Shown here: piece after piece, positions 35,081 through 44,256 of the stretch
Position numbering within the stretch: the first letter of the stretch is position 1
Layout of the letters: every line of letters begins with the position of its first letter
Assembly (NCBI GenBank): GCA_910578885.1
Contig: CAJTSH010000021.1
Location: 1 to 64,000 of the forward strand
Origin: an uncultured Lachnospiraceae bacterium
GTDB taxonomy: Bacteria > Bacillota > Clostridia > Lachnospirales > Lachnospiraceae
Length of the DNA: 64,000 nt
Direction: 5' to 3'
The notes under the pieces: model-generated
What the model saw: only the letters and a program-made list of their open reading frames with translations
Databases searched by the model: none
What the model was told of the DNA's origin: nothing
Program-made: the position numbers and the translations under genes

Positions 35081-36760
35081 CTAAGAATTTTTAGTATTTT
35101 GTGCCAAAGATTTCATTTCTTTTGCGCTTTCTAATACAGTATCCGTTATTTTTACTCCGCCGAGCATTCTTGCAAGTTCTGTAATGCTCTCCTCTTCTGT
35201 AAGTCTGCGAATGGATGAAACGGTATTTTTGCCCACCACTTCTTTTGCAATTTGATAATGACTGTCTGCCATCGCCGCGATCTGAGGCAGATGCGTGATA
35301 CAGATTACCTGATGCCCCTTTCCAATGACATTCATTTTCTCAGATACTGCCTGTGCTGTCCTTCCGCTGATTCCGGTATCAATTTCATCAAAAATTAAGG
35401 TTCCGATCTTGTCATTTTCTGCCAGTACCGTTTTCAATGCCAACATGATTCTGGACAGTTCTCCACCGGACGCCACTTTGCCCAAGGGCTTCGGCGGCTC
35501 ACCCGGATTTGTCGAAATCAAAAACTCCGCATCGTCCCTGCCGTTTGCCGTATAGTCGGTAAGCGTTTCAAATTCCATTGTAAAATGTACGTCCAAGAAA
35601 TTCAAGTCCACCAGAGCTGCTTCTACCTGCTCTGTCAGCTTTTTTGCATACTTTTTACGGATATTGGAAACTTTATCACAGAGCTTTTCCATTGTCTTTT
35701 GTATCTTCTCCATCCTATCATTTACTTCTTTCCGATAGGTATCATAGTCCTGCAGCTTCTCGATCCGTTTTTGCTTTGCGGTGCATTCCTCTAAGACCTT
35801 TTCGATTGTATTTCCATATTTTGCTTTTAAATGGTTGACTTCGTCCAGCCGTCTCTCTGTCTCCAAAAAAGTCTCTTCGTCAAATTCCGCATCTGTGATA
35901 TAGTCCGCAAGCTCCCTGTTAAAATCATTTAAAAGATTATCAATCTCCGTTAATTCTCCGACAAGCGTCAAAACACGCTCGTCATAATCCGACACGCTGC
36001 CCAACTCCCTCAGCGCTCTTCCTATGCGCTCACTGGCACCCTCCGACATAGACGCTGTCAAATCCTGTGATATGCTCAGAGCTTCCATAATCTTCCTGCC
36101 GTGGGACATACGGCGGTAATCCGTTTCTAACCGCTCATCCTCACCGGGCTTTAAGGAGGCTTCCTCAATCTCGTGAACCTCATACTCTAATAAAGAAAGT
36201 TCCCGCATTCTTGCCTCTTCATCCAAGGAGAATTCTTCCAGTTCTTTTTTCAGCTTCTGATAGATGCTATAATTCTCCTTCAGCTTCTCCTTGTGTTCGT
36301 TCAAGGCTTCTTTGGCATAGTCATCCAGAATTTCCAAATGCTTCTTTTTCCTCAGCAGGGACTGGTGCTCATGCTGTCCATGAATATCAATCAACAGGGA
36401 CGCCACTTCTTTCATCTTAGAAATAGGAACGCTCTCTCCGTTGATACGCGCTACACTTCTTCCCCCTGAAATCTTTCTGCTCATAATCACTTCGTTTTCT
36501 TCCGTAACAATCTCCATTGCCAGAAGCTGTTGCCGCACCTGCTCGTCTTCCACTTCAAAGATCAGCTCTACCAGTGCCGGCTTCTCGTTTTCCCGCACCA
36601 TCTCTTTTACAATTTTCTCACCCAGCGCCAGATTAATGGAACCGATAATAATGGATTTACCGGCTCCCGTTTCGCCGGTCAGAATATTTAATCCTGATGA
36701 AAAATCTACCTCTGCCTCTTCAATCAACGCCAGATTTCTTACATGCAGATTTCGTAACAT
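35081..36760 (-). CDS. recN: DNA repair protein RecN
   Basis: A 559-residue SMC-like ATPase that acts early at double-strand breaks. Walker A GETGAGKS lies near residue 30, the signature LSRIMLALK-type region and Walker B TLIFDEIDTGISG near the C terminus; between them is a long alpha-helical coiled-coil arm. Length matches the family. It follows argR after a 92-base gap that holds a tandem hairpin repeat and precedes spoIVB, as in many Firmicutes. Confidence 0.97.
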   Translation of the reverse strand: MLRNLHVRNLALIEEAEVDFSSGLNILTGETGAGKSIIIGSINLALGEKIVKEMVRENEKPALVELIFEVEDEQVRQQLLAMEIVTEENEVIMSRKISGGRSVARINGESVPISKMKEVASLLIDIHGQHEHQSLLRKKKHLEILDDYAKEALNEHKEKLKENYSIYQKLKKELEEFSLDEEARMRELSLLEYEVHEIEEASLKPGEDERLETDYRRMSHGRKIMEALSISQDLTASMSEGASERIGRALRELGSVSDYDERVLTLVGELTEIDNLLNDFNRELADYITDAEFDEETFLETERRLDEVNHLKAKYGNTIEKVLEECTAKQKRIEKLQDYDTYRKEVNDRMEKIQKTMEKLCDKVSNIRKKYAKKLTEQVEAALVDLNFLDVHFTMEFETLTDYTANGRDDAEFLISTNPGEPPKPLGKVASGGELSRIMLALKTVLAENDKIGTLIFDEIDTGISGRTAQAVSEKMNVIGKGHQVICITHLPQIAAMADSHYQIAKEVVGKNTVSSIRRLTEEESITELARMLGGVKITDTVLESAKEMKSLAQNTKNS

Positions 36761-36768
36761 ATACTCGC

Positions 36769-36846
36769 CTTTCCTTAACTTCTCAGGATTCGCTTGCGAA
36801 TCGTGAGCTTTCCTTGTCTTCTCAGGATTCGCTTGCGAATCGTGAG
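36769..36846. repeat. Tandem 39-base repeat with hairpin cores between argR and recN
   Basis: Two 39-base units (36769-36807 and 36808-36846) differ at only two positions. Each contains the palindrome GATTCGC-TT-GCGAATC flanked by CTCA and TGAG, so each forms a hairpin. The pair fills nearly all of the 92-base gap between the argR stop and the recN start. Confidence 0.85.
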
Positions 36847-36852
36847 CTTAAA

Positions 36853-37305
36853 CTATTCTTCTACAATCTTCCGTAATCTTCCCATCAATGCAATCGTATC
36901 CTCTACCGTTCGGACTGCGCACATAATCGTATCGTCTCCCGCAATGCTCCCTACGATTTCATGGCAGTCCATTGCATCTAACGCCGCCGCAACTGCCATC
37001 GCCATCCCGGATACCGTTTTGATAACAAGAATATTCTGCGCCATATCCATAGAAATAAACCCGTCTCTAAATACCCGGACAAATTTCTGCGTCATGTCCT
37101 GATTCGTTTCCGGCAAGACCGCATACTTTTGCTTGCCATTATCCAACGCCACCTTCGTAAGCTTTAACTCCCGGATATCCCTCGAAACCGTTGCCTGCGT
37201 CACCTGATATCCTTCCTGCTCCAAACGCTCAGAAAGCTCTTCCTGCGTACCGATGTCATTCTTTTTTATCAATTCCAGAATCTTCGCATGTCTGCTCGTC
37301 TTCAT
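36853..37305 (-). CDS. argR: Arginine repressor
   Basis: The 150-residue ArgR/AhrC protein has an N-terminal winged helix (TQEELSERLEQEGYQVTQATVSRDIRELKL, about residues 17-46) and a C-terminal arginine-binding hexamerisation domain with GSIAGDDTIMCAVR. It represses arginine synthesis and activates catabolism when arginine is bound. argH at 12031 is a likely target. Its location between nadK and recN is the standard Firmicute order. GGAGAGGAG precedes the ATG. Confidence 0.97.
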   Translation of the reverse strand: MKTSRHAKILELIKKNDIGTQEELSERLEQEGYQVTQATVSRDIRELKLTKVALDNGKQKYAVLPETNQDMTQKFVRVFRDGFISMDMAQNILVIKTVSGMAMAVAAALDAMDCHEIVGSIAGDDTIMCAVRTVEDTIALMGRLRKIVEE

Positions 37306-37328
37306 ACTTTTCTCCTCTCCTGCGCATC

Positions 37329-38186
37329 TTACGTATAGGTCTGCATCTTCTTTCTCAATATTTCCAAAAAACTGATTTTGCTGATTTTTAAAATTTTTGC
37401 GGAATCCTTTGCCTGATGCACTACAATCTTATCGCCTACTTCCAGCTTCACCTCATAATCCCCGTCAAAGCTGACTACGACCTGTTCGTCTTTCTCACTT
37501 CTTCTCATTCCCAGCTCAATTGTCACCTCATCCTCAGGATTGATTACAATGCTTCTGGAATTGAGGGTATGGGAATTGATCGGCGTCATCAAAATCATCC
37601 TTGCCTGCGGTTCCACAATCGGCCCTCCCGCCGACATATTATATCCGGTGGAGCCGGTAGGCGTAGCAAGAATAATACCGTCCGCCTTGAACGAGCAAAG
37701 ATATTCTCCATTGACGGATACATTCAGATTTACGATCTGCAGCGCACCGGCTCTATGGATAACAATGTCATTCAATGCCGTATGCTCCTCTGTCGTATGC
37801 TGCTTTTTGAGCGCATATCCCCCAAGCATCATCCGGTCTTCTACCGTATAATGATTGGCAAATAATTCATCAATCGCCCAGGAAATCGTATTCTCCTCCA
37901 ACTCGCACAGATATCCCAGCTTGCCGAGATTTACACCGATCAGCGGAATTCCCAAATCCCCCGTGTCCCTTGCTGCACGAATCAGTGTTCCGTCTCCTCC
38001 AATGACAAGGATACATTCCGTCCCCTTCGGCACATCCTTCTTTAAAATCATATGGCTGCCTTTTGCATCTACGCTGGCTGCATAGGAGGCTGCTCCGCCC
38101 TTTTCACTTATGTACGCAATTATTTTTTTCGTTACATGCAGTTCTTTATCTTTTAATGCATTCGTTATGATAAAAAAATGATTCAT
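37329..38186 (-). CDS. nadK: NAD kinase
   Basis: The 285-residue enzyme phosphorylates NAD to NADP. The GGDGT motif (in VIGGDGTLIRAARD) and the NDIVIHR and TPTGSTGYNMSAGGPIV segments define the family. It starts three bases after the tlyA stop, so it is coupled to it, and is followed after 23 bases by argR. Length and motifs are normal. Confidence 0.97.
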   Translation of the reverse strand: MNHFFIITNALKDKELHVTKKIIAYISEKGGAASYAASVDAKGSHMILKKDVPKGTECILVIGGDGTLIRAARDTGDLGIPLIGVNLGKLGYLCELEENTISWAIDELFANHYTVEDRMMLGGYALKKQHTTEEHTALNDIVIHRAGALQIVNLNVSVNGEYLCSFKADGIILATPTGSTGYNMSAGGPIVEPQARMILMTPINSHTLNSRSIVINPEDEVTIELGMRRSEKDEQVVVSFDGDYEVKLEVGDKIVVHQAKDSAKILKISKISFLEILRKKMQTYT

Positions 38187-38189
38187 TCT

Positions 38190-38987
38190 TTATAGAGATG
38201 CATGCGCCGCTTCTACGACGGCAGTTACATCCACATCCTCCTCTTTCTTCCCTTCCAGCCCCTTCTGCAGGTGTATCAGATACTCGATGTTTCCCTCCGG
38301 ACCCTTGATTGGGGAATATTCCAGATTCAACACCCGAAATCCTTCTGCCTTTGCAAAATCTATCACTTTTTCAATCACTTCCCGGTGTACCGACTTATCT
38401 CTGACTACGCCCTTTTTTCCAACCTTTTCTTTGCCTGCTTCAAATTGCGGTTTGATCAGACAGACCATTTCCCCTTTCTCGGAAAGCAGCTCCCTTGCGG
38501 GAATCAGGACTTTTGTAAGAGATATAAAGGAAACGTCTACGGAAGCGAAATCCAGTACGTCTTCGATATCCTCCGGCGTCACATAACGTATGTTGGTCTT
38601 CTCCATGCAGACTACCCGCCCGTCTGTGCGGAGCTTCCATGCAAACTGCCCATATCCAACATCTACCGCATAGACCTTCTTCGCTCCGTTCTGCAGCATA
38701 CAGTCGGTAAAACCGCCCGTAGAAGCGCCGATATCCATGCAGATGAAATCCTTTAAATGAATATCAAAATGCGCCATAGCCTTCTCTAATTTCAGACCGC
38801 CGCGGCTGACATACTTTAAGGTATTGCCCTTTACTTCGATTTTTGCCTGTTCTCCAAAGGTGGAGCCTGCCTTATCCTCCCGTTGTCCATCTACAAATAC
38901 ATTCCCTTCCATAATCATGGCTTTTGCCTTCTCTCTGGAAGGAGCAAGTCCCCTTGAAACAAGAAGTACATCTAATCGTTCTTTCAT
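38190..38987 (-). CDS. tlyA: TlyA-type rRNA 2'-O-methyltransferase
   Basis: The 265-residue protein has an N-terminal S4 RNA-binding domain (RLDVLLVSRGLAPSREKAKAMI) and a FtsJ-like Rossmann methyltransferase with the SAM motif DIGASTGGFTD. Members methylate cytidines in 16S and/or 23S rRNA and were once called haemolysin A. It overlaps the dxs stop by four bases (ATGA type) and precedes nadK, the usual clostridial order. Confidence 0.95.
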   Translation of the reverse strand: MKERLDVLLVSRGLAPSREKAKAMIMEGNVFVDGQREDKAGSTFGEQAKIEVKGNTLKYVSRGGLKLEKAMAHFDIHLKDFICMDIGASTGGFTDCMLQNGAKKVYAVDVGYGQFAWKLRTDGRVVCMEKTNIRYVTPEDIEDVLDFASVDVSFISLTKVLIPARELLSEKGEMVCLIKPQFEAGKEKVGKKGVVRDKSVHREVIEKVIDFAKAEGFRVLNLEYSPIKGPEGNIEYLIHLQKGLEGKKEEDVDVTAVVEAAHASL

Positions 38988-40840
38988 ATATTTTCTCCAA
39001 TCACCTCAAGAATGGATTCTTCATCAATCCCCACTTCATGTCTTAAAATGTTTACATTTCCATGCTCCACGTACGTATCTGGTATGGCAATGACGACTAC
39101 TTTTGCCGGTCTCTTCTCTCTCTGGTAAAAATCCTGTACCATTTCGCCAAATCCGCCGTGAAAAACATTCTCTTCCAAAGTGACAATCAAAGAATGCCGT
39201 CTGGTAAGATTTCTCAGCAATTCTCCATCCAGCGGTTTTGCAAAACGGGCATTTACCAATGTCACCTTATGTCCCTGCTCTTTCAGATGTTCCCGAACCG
39301 CTGCGGCTGTCTTTACCATGCTTCCTAACGCAACCAATGCGATTTCTTCTTCCTTATAAAGAATCTCACTCCTGCCATGCACAATTGGCTCACGGAATTC
39401 CTTCAATCCTTCGTATGCCTCGCCTCTTGGATAACGGACGGCTATCGGAGCATTGAAATTTACCGCATATTTAATCATATCTGAAAGCTCCCATTTATTC
39501 TTCGGAGCCAGAATCGTCATATTTGGAATAATCGAAAGATAGGAAATATCAAAGATTCCCTGATGCGTCTCTCCGTCACTGCCCACCAGTCCGGCACGGT
39601 CAACCGCAAATACGACCGGAAGATTCTGGATACAGACGTCGTGCAGTATCTGGTCATAGGCGCGCTGCAAAAAGGAGGAATAGACCGCCACAATCGGCTT
39701 TAAGCCTGCCGCTGCAAGTCCCGCCGCAAAGGTCACCGCATGTTCCTCCGCGATTCCCACGTCAAAGAAACGCTCCGGGAACATGTTACGGAAACGCTTC
39801 AATCCCGTCCCGTCCGCCATCGCAGCCGTCACCGCCACAACTTTTTCATCCCTGTCTCCCAACTTACGCATGACAGTGGAAAAAATATCTGTATAGTTCG
39901 CCTTCATACGTCTGGTTATAGGAAGTCCCGTATCAATACAAAAAGGCTCCGTTCCATGGAATCTTGCGGGATGGCGTTCCGCAGGCGCATAGCCCTTGCC
40001 CTTCTCTGTCATAACATGTACCAGTACCGCTCCCTCCACCTTAGACGCCTCTTTAAATACTTTTATCATAGAAGGAATATCATGTCCGTCTACCGGTCCT
40101 AAATAGATGATTCCCATGTTCTCAAAATACATCCCCGGTATCACAAGCTGCTTTAGACCGCTTTTTGTTCTCCGGATCCGCTCCACGATGCGATTTCCAT
40201 AGACAGGAATATTACTGAGCGAATTGGTAATTCCGCTTTTCAGTTCCTGATAGGATTCTGCCGTGCGAAGTCCCGACAGATACCTTGATAACCCGCCCAC
40301 ATTTTCCGAAATAGACATATTATTGTCATTCAATACCATAATAAAATTCGAATCCAGCTTAGAGACATTATTCATTGCCTCAAACGCCATCCCACCTGTC
40401 AGCGCACCGTCACCGATGACCGATATCACCTTATAATCCTCCCCCGTAATCTGTCTTGCCATCGCATAGCCAAGGCCTGCCGATACGGAAGTAGAACTGT
40501 GCCCCGTGTCAAAGCTGTCGCAGTCGCTTTCATACCGCTTCGGAAAGCCGCTCATCCCACCGAATTTCCGCAGCTCCTCAAAGCCTGCTTTACGGCCGGT
40601 CAGTAATTTATGGGTATAGGACTGGTGTCCAACGTCCCAGATAATCTTATCTTTGGGCAAATCAAAAGAAAGGTGCAGCGCCATCGTAAGCTCCACCACT
40701 CCTAAGTTCGATGCAAGATGCCCGCCATTTACCGAAATTTTCTCAATCAGAAATTCACGGATTTCGTCTGCCAGAATGCCGTAATCCTCGGGTGCAATCT
40801 TCTTTATATCGTTTTCCCGTTCAATCTTTTCTAATACCAT
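38984..40840 (-). CDS. dxs: 1-deoxy-D-xylulose-5-phosphate synthase
   Basis: The 618-residue thiamine diphosphate enzyme condenses pyruvate and glyceraldehyde-3-phosphate, the first step of the MEP isoprenoid pathway. The ThDP motif GDGALTGGMAFEAMN to NDNN, the N-terminal GHQSYTHKLLTG and the GIAEEHAV pyrimidine-binding stretch are present. It follows ispA with a 10-base gap, so prenyl precursor supply and chain elongation are encoded together. GAGG lies before the start. Confidence 0.98.
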   Translation of the reverse strand: MVLEKIERENDIKKIAPEDYGILADEIREFLIEKISVNGGHLASNLGVVELTMALHLSFDLPKDKIIWDVGHQSYTHKLLTGRKAGFEELRKFGGMSGFPKRYESDCDSFDTGHSSTSVSAGLGYAMARQITGEDYKVISVIGDGALTGGMAFEAMNNVSKLDSNFIMVLNDNNMSISENVGGLSRYLSGLRTAESYQELKSGITNSLSNIPVYGNRIVERIRRTKSGLKQLVIPGMYFENMGIIYLGPVDGHDIPSMIKVFKEASKVEGAVLVHVMTEKGKGYAPAERHPARFHGTEPFCIDTGLPITRRMKANYTDIFSTVMRKLGDRDEKVVAVTAAMADGTGLKRFRNMFPERFFDVGIAEEHAVTFAAGLAAAGLKPIVAVYSSFLQRAYDQILHDVCIQNLPVVFAVDRAGLVGSDGETHQGIFDISYLSIIPNMTILAPKNKWELSDMIKYAVNFNAPIAVRYPRGEAYEGLKEFREPIVHGRSEILYKEEEIALVALGSMVKTAAAVREHLKEQGHKVTLVNARFAKPLDGELLRNLTRRHSLIVTLEENVFHGGFGEMVQDFYQREKRPAKVVVIAIPDTYVEHGNVNILRHEVGIDEESILEVIGENI

Positions 40841-40850
40841 ACAGGTACCT

Positions 40851-41741
40851 CTACTTCTCTCTATGTATTAAAGAAAGCAACAGCTCCGTCAGAAATTCAT
40901 TCCTTACTACCAGTCCGTTCATCTTTTCAACCGCTTCTTTTGACAGGCGTTCCACGTCCGCCTTCGCCTTATCGATACCCTCATATGTCACATAGGTAGC
41001 TTTCTGGTTCTTCTCGTCACTGCCCACCGGCTTGCCCAGCGTCTCCGTGGTACTGGTCACATCCAAAATATCATCCTGTATCTGAAATGCCAATCCTATC
41101 TTTGTCGCAATCTGCTCCATTTCATTCTGCTCATTCTTTGTAGCGCCTGCAAGAATCGCCCCTATCAGCATAGACGCCTCGATTAATGCACTCGTCTTCA
41201 GCCGGTAAATAAAGTCCAGCTGCTCCCTTGTGACTTCTTTTGACTGATCCGTCTCAATATCCACCGTCTGTCCGCCGATCATACCGTAAATTCCCGCTTT
41301 CTTTGCAAGTACAGCCAGCGCTTTTGGGACATTCGCATTCTGCGGCTCCTTCTGTATGGCAAGTATAGCCGTCTCAAAAGCATAATTTAACAGACCGTCC
41401 CCTGCAAGAATTCCCATTGCCTCTCCATAGACCACATGCGTCGTTTTTCTTCCCCTGCGGTATTCATCATTGTCCATCGCCGGCAGATCGTCATGAATCA
41501 ATGAATAAGTATGAATCATTTCGATTGCAGCTAAAAACGGCTCTATCACATCCGACTTCCCGCCAAACATCCGGTATGTCTCCTGCATCAGCATCGGACG
41601 CAGACGTTTTCCTCCCGCCAGTATGCTGTAATTCATTGCTTCAATGACTGTCTTCTGATATCCGCTCTCTTTCGGCAGATATTTTGCTATGATTGTCTCT
41701 ATCTCCTTGGCCCTACGGGCAATTTCATCCTTTATCTCCAT
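40851..41741 (-). CDS. ispA: Polyprenyl (farnesyl/geranylgeranyl) diphosphate synthase
   Basis: The 296-residue enzyme condenses isopentenyl diphosphate with allylic primers. The first aspartate-rich motif reads DDLPAMDND, the second DDILD, and GKRLRP binds the diphosphate; the residues before the first motif (IHTYSLIHDD) are of the short-chain type, consistent with a C15 product. AGGAGATTGGG precedes the ATG. It sits between xseB and dxs in the conserved cluster. Confidence 0.95.
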   Translation of the reverse strand: MEIKDEIARRAKEIETIIAKYLPKESGYQKTVIEAMNYSILAGGKRLRPMLMQETYRMFGGKSDVIEPFLAAIEMIHTYSLIHDDLPAMDNDEYRRGRKTTHVVYGEAMGILAGDGLLNYAFETAILAIQKEPQNANVPKALAVLAKKAGIYGMIGGQTVDIETDQSKEVTREQLDFIYRLKTSALIEASMLIGAILAGATKNEQNEMEQIATKIGLAFQIQDDILDVTSTTETLGKPVGSDEKNQKATYVTYEGIDKAKADVERLSKEAVEKMNGLVVRNEFLTELLLSLIHREK

Positions 41742-41750
41742 CCCAATCTC

Positions 41751-41972
41751 CTATAAAGTCTCCAATTCCCCTTGTTCATTTAACATAAGCATTTGTTTTT
41801 CAACCCGCTCTATTTTATCATTGCACTCTTTCAGCTTTTTCATTCCCTTTTCATAGATGTGAAAGGCGTCCTCCAAAGAAATATCCGTCTGCTCCAACTG
41901 TGCAATCATTGTCTCTATCTGTGCAAATCCTTCTTCTAAGGATTCTTCTTTTTTTGTATTTTTTTCACTCAT
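41751..41972 (-). CDS. xseB: Exonuclease VII small subunit
   Basis: The 73-residue helical protein has the XseB pattern SLEEGFAQIETMIAQLEQTDISLEDAFHIYEKG-like core, split here as LEEGFAQIETMIAQLEQ and SLEDAFHIYEKGMK. Several copies bind one XseA to form the single-strand exonuclease. The start overlaps the xseA stop by eight bases, so the ratio is set by coupled translation. Confidence 0.95.
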   Translation of the reverse strand: MSEKNTKKEESLEEGFAQIETMIAQLEQTDISLEDAFHIYEKGMKKLKECNDKIERVEKQMLMLNEQGELETL

Positions 41973-43185
41973 GCCTAATCCTTTCCGCTTCCGATATTTC
42001 TTCTGCCACAGCCCGTATCGTACCGTTTATCACATGTACGTCAATCCTATCGCCGACCTGTATCTGATGTACATCCCGTATACTTTTCCCGCCGGAATCT
42101 GTTGCAAGGACATATCCCTGTCCAAGCCTTTTTGCCGGTGACAGACCATCCAATGTCCCTGCCAGCATGCTCAACTGATGCTTTTTGGACGAGTATATCT
42201 CCTGCATTCTCTGTTTCAGCCGCTCTTCAAGCTGTATACTGTACTGCCTTTTTTGATTCAGCTGATTGCCGGGACTCAAATATTTCAAACGCATTGCAAG
42301 CTGTTCCCTGCGATGCTCTGCCTCTTCGAACTGCCCCTGCATATTCCGGCTTAAAATCTGCCGATACCGAAAAATCCTCTCCTCAAAAGAGCGGATATCA
42401 AACACAGCTAATTCTGCCGCCGCCGATGGCGTAGGCGCCCTGCGGTCCGCCACATAATCAATAATCGTGGTATCCGTCTCATGCCCCACCGCAGAAATGA
42501 CCGGCGTATCACATTCAAATACCGCCCTTGCCACTATTTCTTCGTTAAACGCCCAGAGATCTTCAATAGAACCACCGCCTCTTCCAACAATCAATACATC
42601 CAGTCCCATCGCATCCAGCGCACGAATCCCATTCACAATACTTTTTGCCGCTCCCTCTCCCTGTACCAGAGCGGGATATAGGATGATTTGCACGTAAGGG
42701 TTCCTTCTGGATGAAATATTGCGGATATCCTGAATTGCCGCTCCGGTTGCCGCCGTCACGACGCCGATACGCAGTGCATAAGCCGGAATGGGCTTCTTGT
42801 ACTCTTCCGCGAACATCCCCATCTCTTCCAATTCCTGCTTCAATGCCTCATATTTCAGATATAAATCTCCTATTCCGGCTCTCGTGATCTCTCTGGCGTA
42901 AATCTGATAGCGTCCGTCCCTCTCATAGACCTCAATGGAACCTGTTACCACCACATGATCCCCGTTTTGCATCGGAAAAGCCAGCCCCCTGCGGTTTCCT
43001 GCAAACATAATTGCATTCAAAGCGCTGCCGCCGTCCTTAATTGTAAAATAAATATGCCCCGAAGTATGATATTTGCAATTGGAAACTTCTCCGCTGACGT
43101 TTATCTTGTGGAGCATGAAATCCTGAGCAAACATATTCTTTATATAATTATTAACCTGCGCTACACTATAAATATTCTTTGTCAT
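41965..43185 (-). CDS. xseA: Exonuclease VII large subunit
   Basis: The 406-residue catalytic subunit has an N-terminal OB fold (YSVAQVNNYIKNMF and VSGEVSNCKYHTSGHIYFTIKD, with parts typical of the family), the catalytic core motifs GRGGGSIEDLWAFN and SAVGHETD, and a C-terminal coiled-coil region that recruits XseB. It overlaps nusB by four bases and xseB by eight, so the three are translated as a unit. Confidence 0.97.
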   Translation of the reverse strand: MTKNIYSVAQVNNYIKNMFAQDFMLHKINVSGEVSNCKYHTSGHIYFTIKDGGSALNAIMFAGNRRGLAFPMQNGDHVVVTGSIEVYERDGRYQIYAREITRAGIGDLYLKYEALKQELEEMGMFAEEYKKPIPAYALRIGVVTAATGAAIQDIRNISSRRNPYVQIILYPALVQGEGAAKSIVNGIRALDAMGLDVLIVGRGGGSIEDLWAFNEEIVARAVFECDTPVISAVGHETDTTIIDYVADRRAPTPSAAAELAVFDIRSFEERIFRYRQILSRNMQGQFEEAEHRREQLAMRLKYLSPGNQLNQKRQYSIQLEERLKQRMQEIYSSKKHQLSMLAGTLDGLSPAKRLGQGYVLATDSGGKSIRDVHQIQVGDRIDVHVINGTIRAVAEEISEAERIRHE

Positions 43186-43577
43186 GCAATCTTCGCCAAT
43201 ACACCGTTGATAAAGGACGGAGAATCATCTGAACCATATTTCTTTGCAAGCTCTACCGCTTCATTGATCGCAACGCCCACCGGTATGTCCTCTTCATATT
43301 TTATCTCATAAACGGCAAGCCGGATCAAGGTCAGATCTACTTTCCCCATTCTGCTGGTCTTCCAGCCGCGGGCTGCCGCATTGATGCTTTCATCAATCTC
43401 TTTTAATTTCGCCAGCACTTCCTCACACTTTCCTTCCATATAGCTCTGGTTCTCTTCCGTCGCCTTCTCTGTCTCTTTTAAAGACAAGTCAAACTGCTCT
43501 TTTATTGCCGCCTCCTCATGGAATTCAATGCGGAATAACATCTTAAAAATCTGTTCTCTGAGTTCTCTTCTATTCAT
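43182..43577 (-). CDS. nusB: Transcription antitermination factor NusB
   Basis: The 131-residue all-helical protein binds boxA RNA with S10 in rRNA antitermination. The N-terminal RRELREQIFKMLFRIEF and C-terminal NEAVELAKKYGSDDSPSFINGVL stretches are characteristic. The start was placed at the ATG at 43577 behind AAAGGAACC; the longer frame from 43616 would add a Gly/Lys stretch without support. It overlaps xseA and is preceded by a terminator-like hairpin at 43644-43668. Confidence 0.96.
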   Translation of the reverse strand: MNRRELREQIFKMLFRIEFHEEAAIKEQFDLSLKETEKATEENQSYMEGKCEEVLAKLKEIDESINAAARGWKTSRMGKVDLTLIRLAVYEIKYEEDIPVGVAINEAVELAKKYGSDDSPSFINGVLAKIA

Positions 43578-43643
43578 ACTGGTTCCTTTCTTCCCTCCGC
43601 CATGGGCGGTACGCATTATCTGCTGCGATTCCCATTCAAACGC

Positions 43644-43668
43644 AAAAAGGATGTCTTTACAGACACCC
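43644..43668 (-). terminator. Hairpin with T run between asp23 and nusB
   Basis: GGGTGTCT/AGACATCC (minus strand; 43661-43668 with 43649-43656, one G-U pair) with a 4-base loop is followed by TTTTT (43644-43648). It can end the asp23 transcript or let a fraction through into the nusB operon. Confidence 0.75.
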
Positions 43669-43703
43669 TTTATTATACATCATTTCCCATTATTAAAAAA
43701 GCC

Positions 43704-44081
43704 TTATTTCGTATTTTTCATGTCCACACTGGCAATCCTGATATTCACACATTCTACGCCAAGTCCGGTCATGGTCTCTATCGCAGTCTTAATCTTCTCC
43801 TGTACTTTTGCAGATACTTTTGGAATGGAATAACCGTATGCAATATTCAATGCCACAGCAACCGCAACGGATTCTTCTCCTACTTCTACCTTTACACCTT
43901 TGGATAAATTCTTCATTCCCAGCTTGCTCACCAGTTCATTTGTAATATTTCCTGCCATAGAAGCGACGCCTTCTACCTCTGTAGCTGCAAGTCCTGCAAT
44001 GATTGCCACTACTTCATCCGCAATCCGAACCTCTCCCAAGGTATCTTCTTTTATCTTAAAAACTTTTCTGTCATCAGCCAT
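43704..44081 (-). CDS. Asp23/Gls24 family envelope stress protein
   Basis: The 125-residue protein belongs to the Asp23 family, with IADEVVAIIAGLAATEVEGVASMAG near the N terminus and NIAYGYSIPKVSAKVQEKIKTAIE in the second half. Family members sit at the inner face of the membrane and respond to alkaline or envelope stress; a copy next to nusB is standard in Firmicutes. AGGAGGC precedes the start. It has its own promoter-like sequence at 44113-44141 and a terminator downstream. Confidence 0.94.
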   Translation of the reverse strand: MADDRKVFKIKEDTLGEVRIADEVVAIIAGLAATEVEGVASMAGNITNELVSKLGMKNLSKGVKVEVGEESVAVAVALNIAYGYSIPKVSAKVQEKIKTAIETMTGLGVECVNIRIASVDMKNTK

Positions 44082-44112
44082 CTTTCTGCCTCCTAAGTGA
44101 TATTATATGTGT

Positions 44113-44141
44113 ATTATAGCAGATAATTCATTATTTGAAAA
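44113..44141 (-). promoter_or_regulatory. Promoter upstream of the Asp23 gene
   Basis: On the minus strand TTTTCA (44141-44136) and an extended TGCTATAAT element (TATAAT at 44118-44113) are separated by 17 bases, 32 bases before the start codon. Confidence 0.6.
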
Positions 44142-44256
44142 CAATTTTTATCGCTGCATGCGCATTCCTGATAACAGTTCAGCATTCGGCTTTCCTGTTA
44201 CAAAATCCTGACAGCCGCTTTGAAATCAATCCCAACAATCCCCTTTACGCCCGTCT

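Noticed and set aside
36769..36846. CRISPR-like repeat
   Set aside because: Only two directly adjacent copies without spacers, so it is a tandem repeat, not an array.
38202..38756. 184-residue plus-strand frame inside tlyA
   Set aside because: It is a shadow of tlyA in another frame, with Cys/Phe-rich low-complexity content and no start signal.
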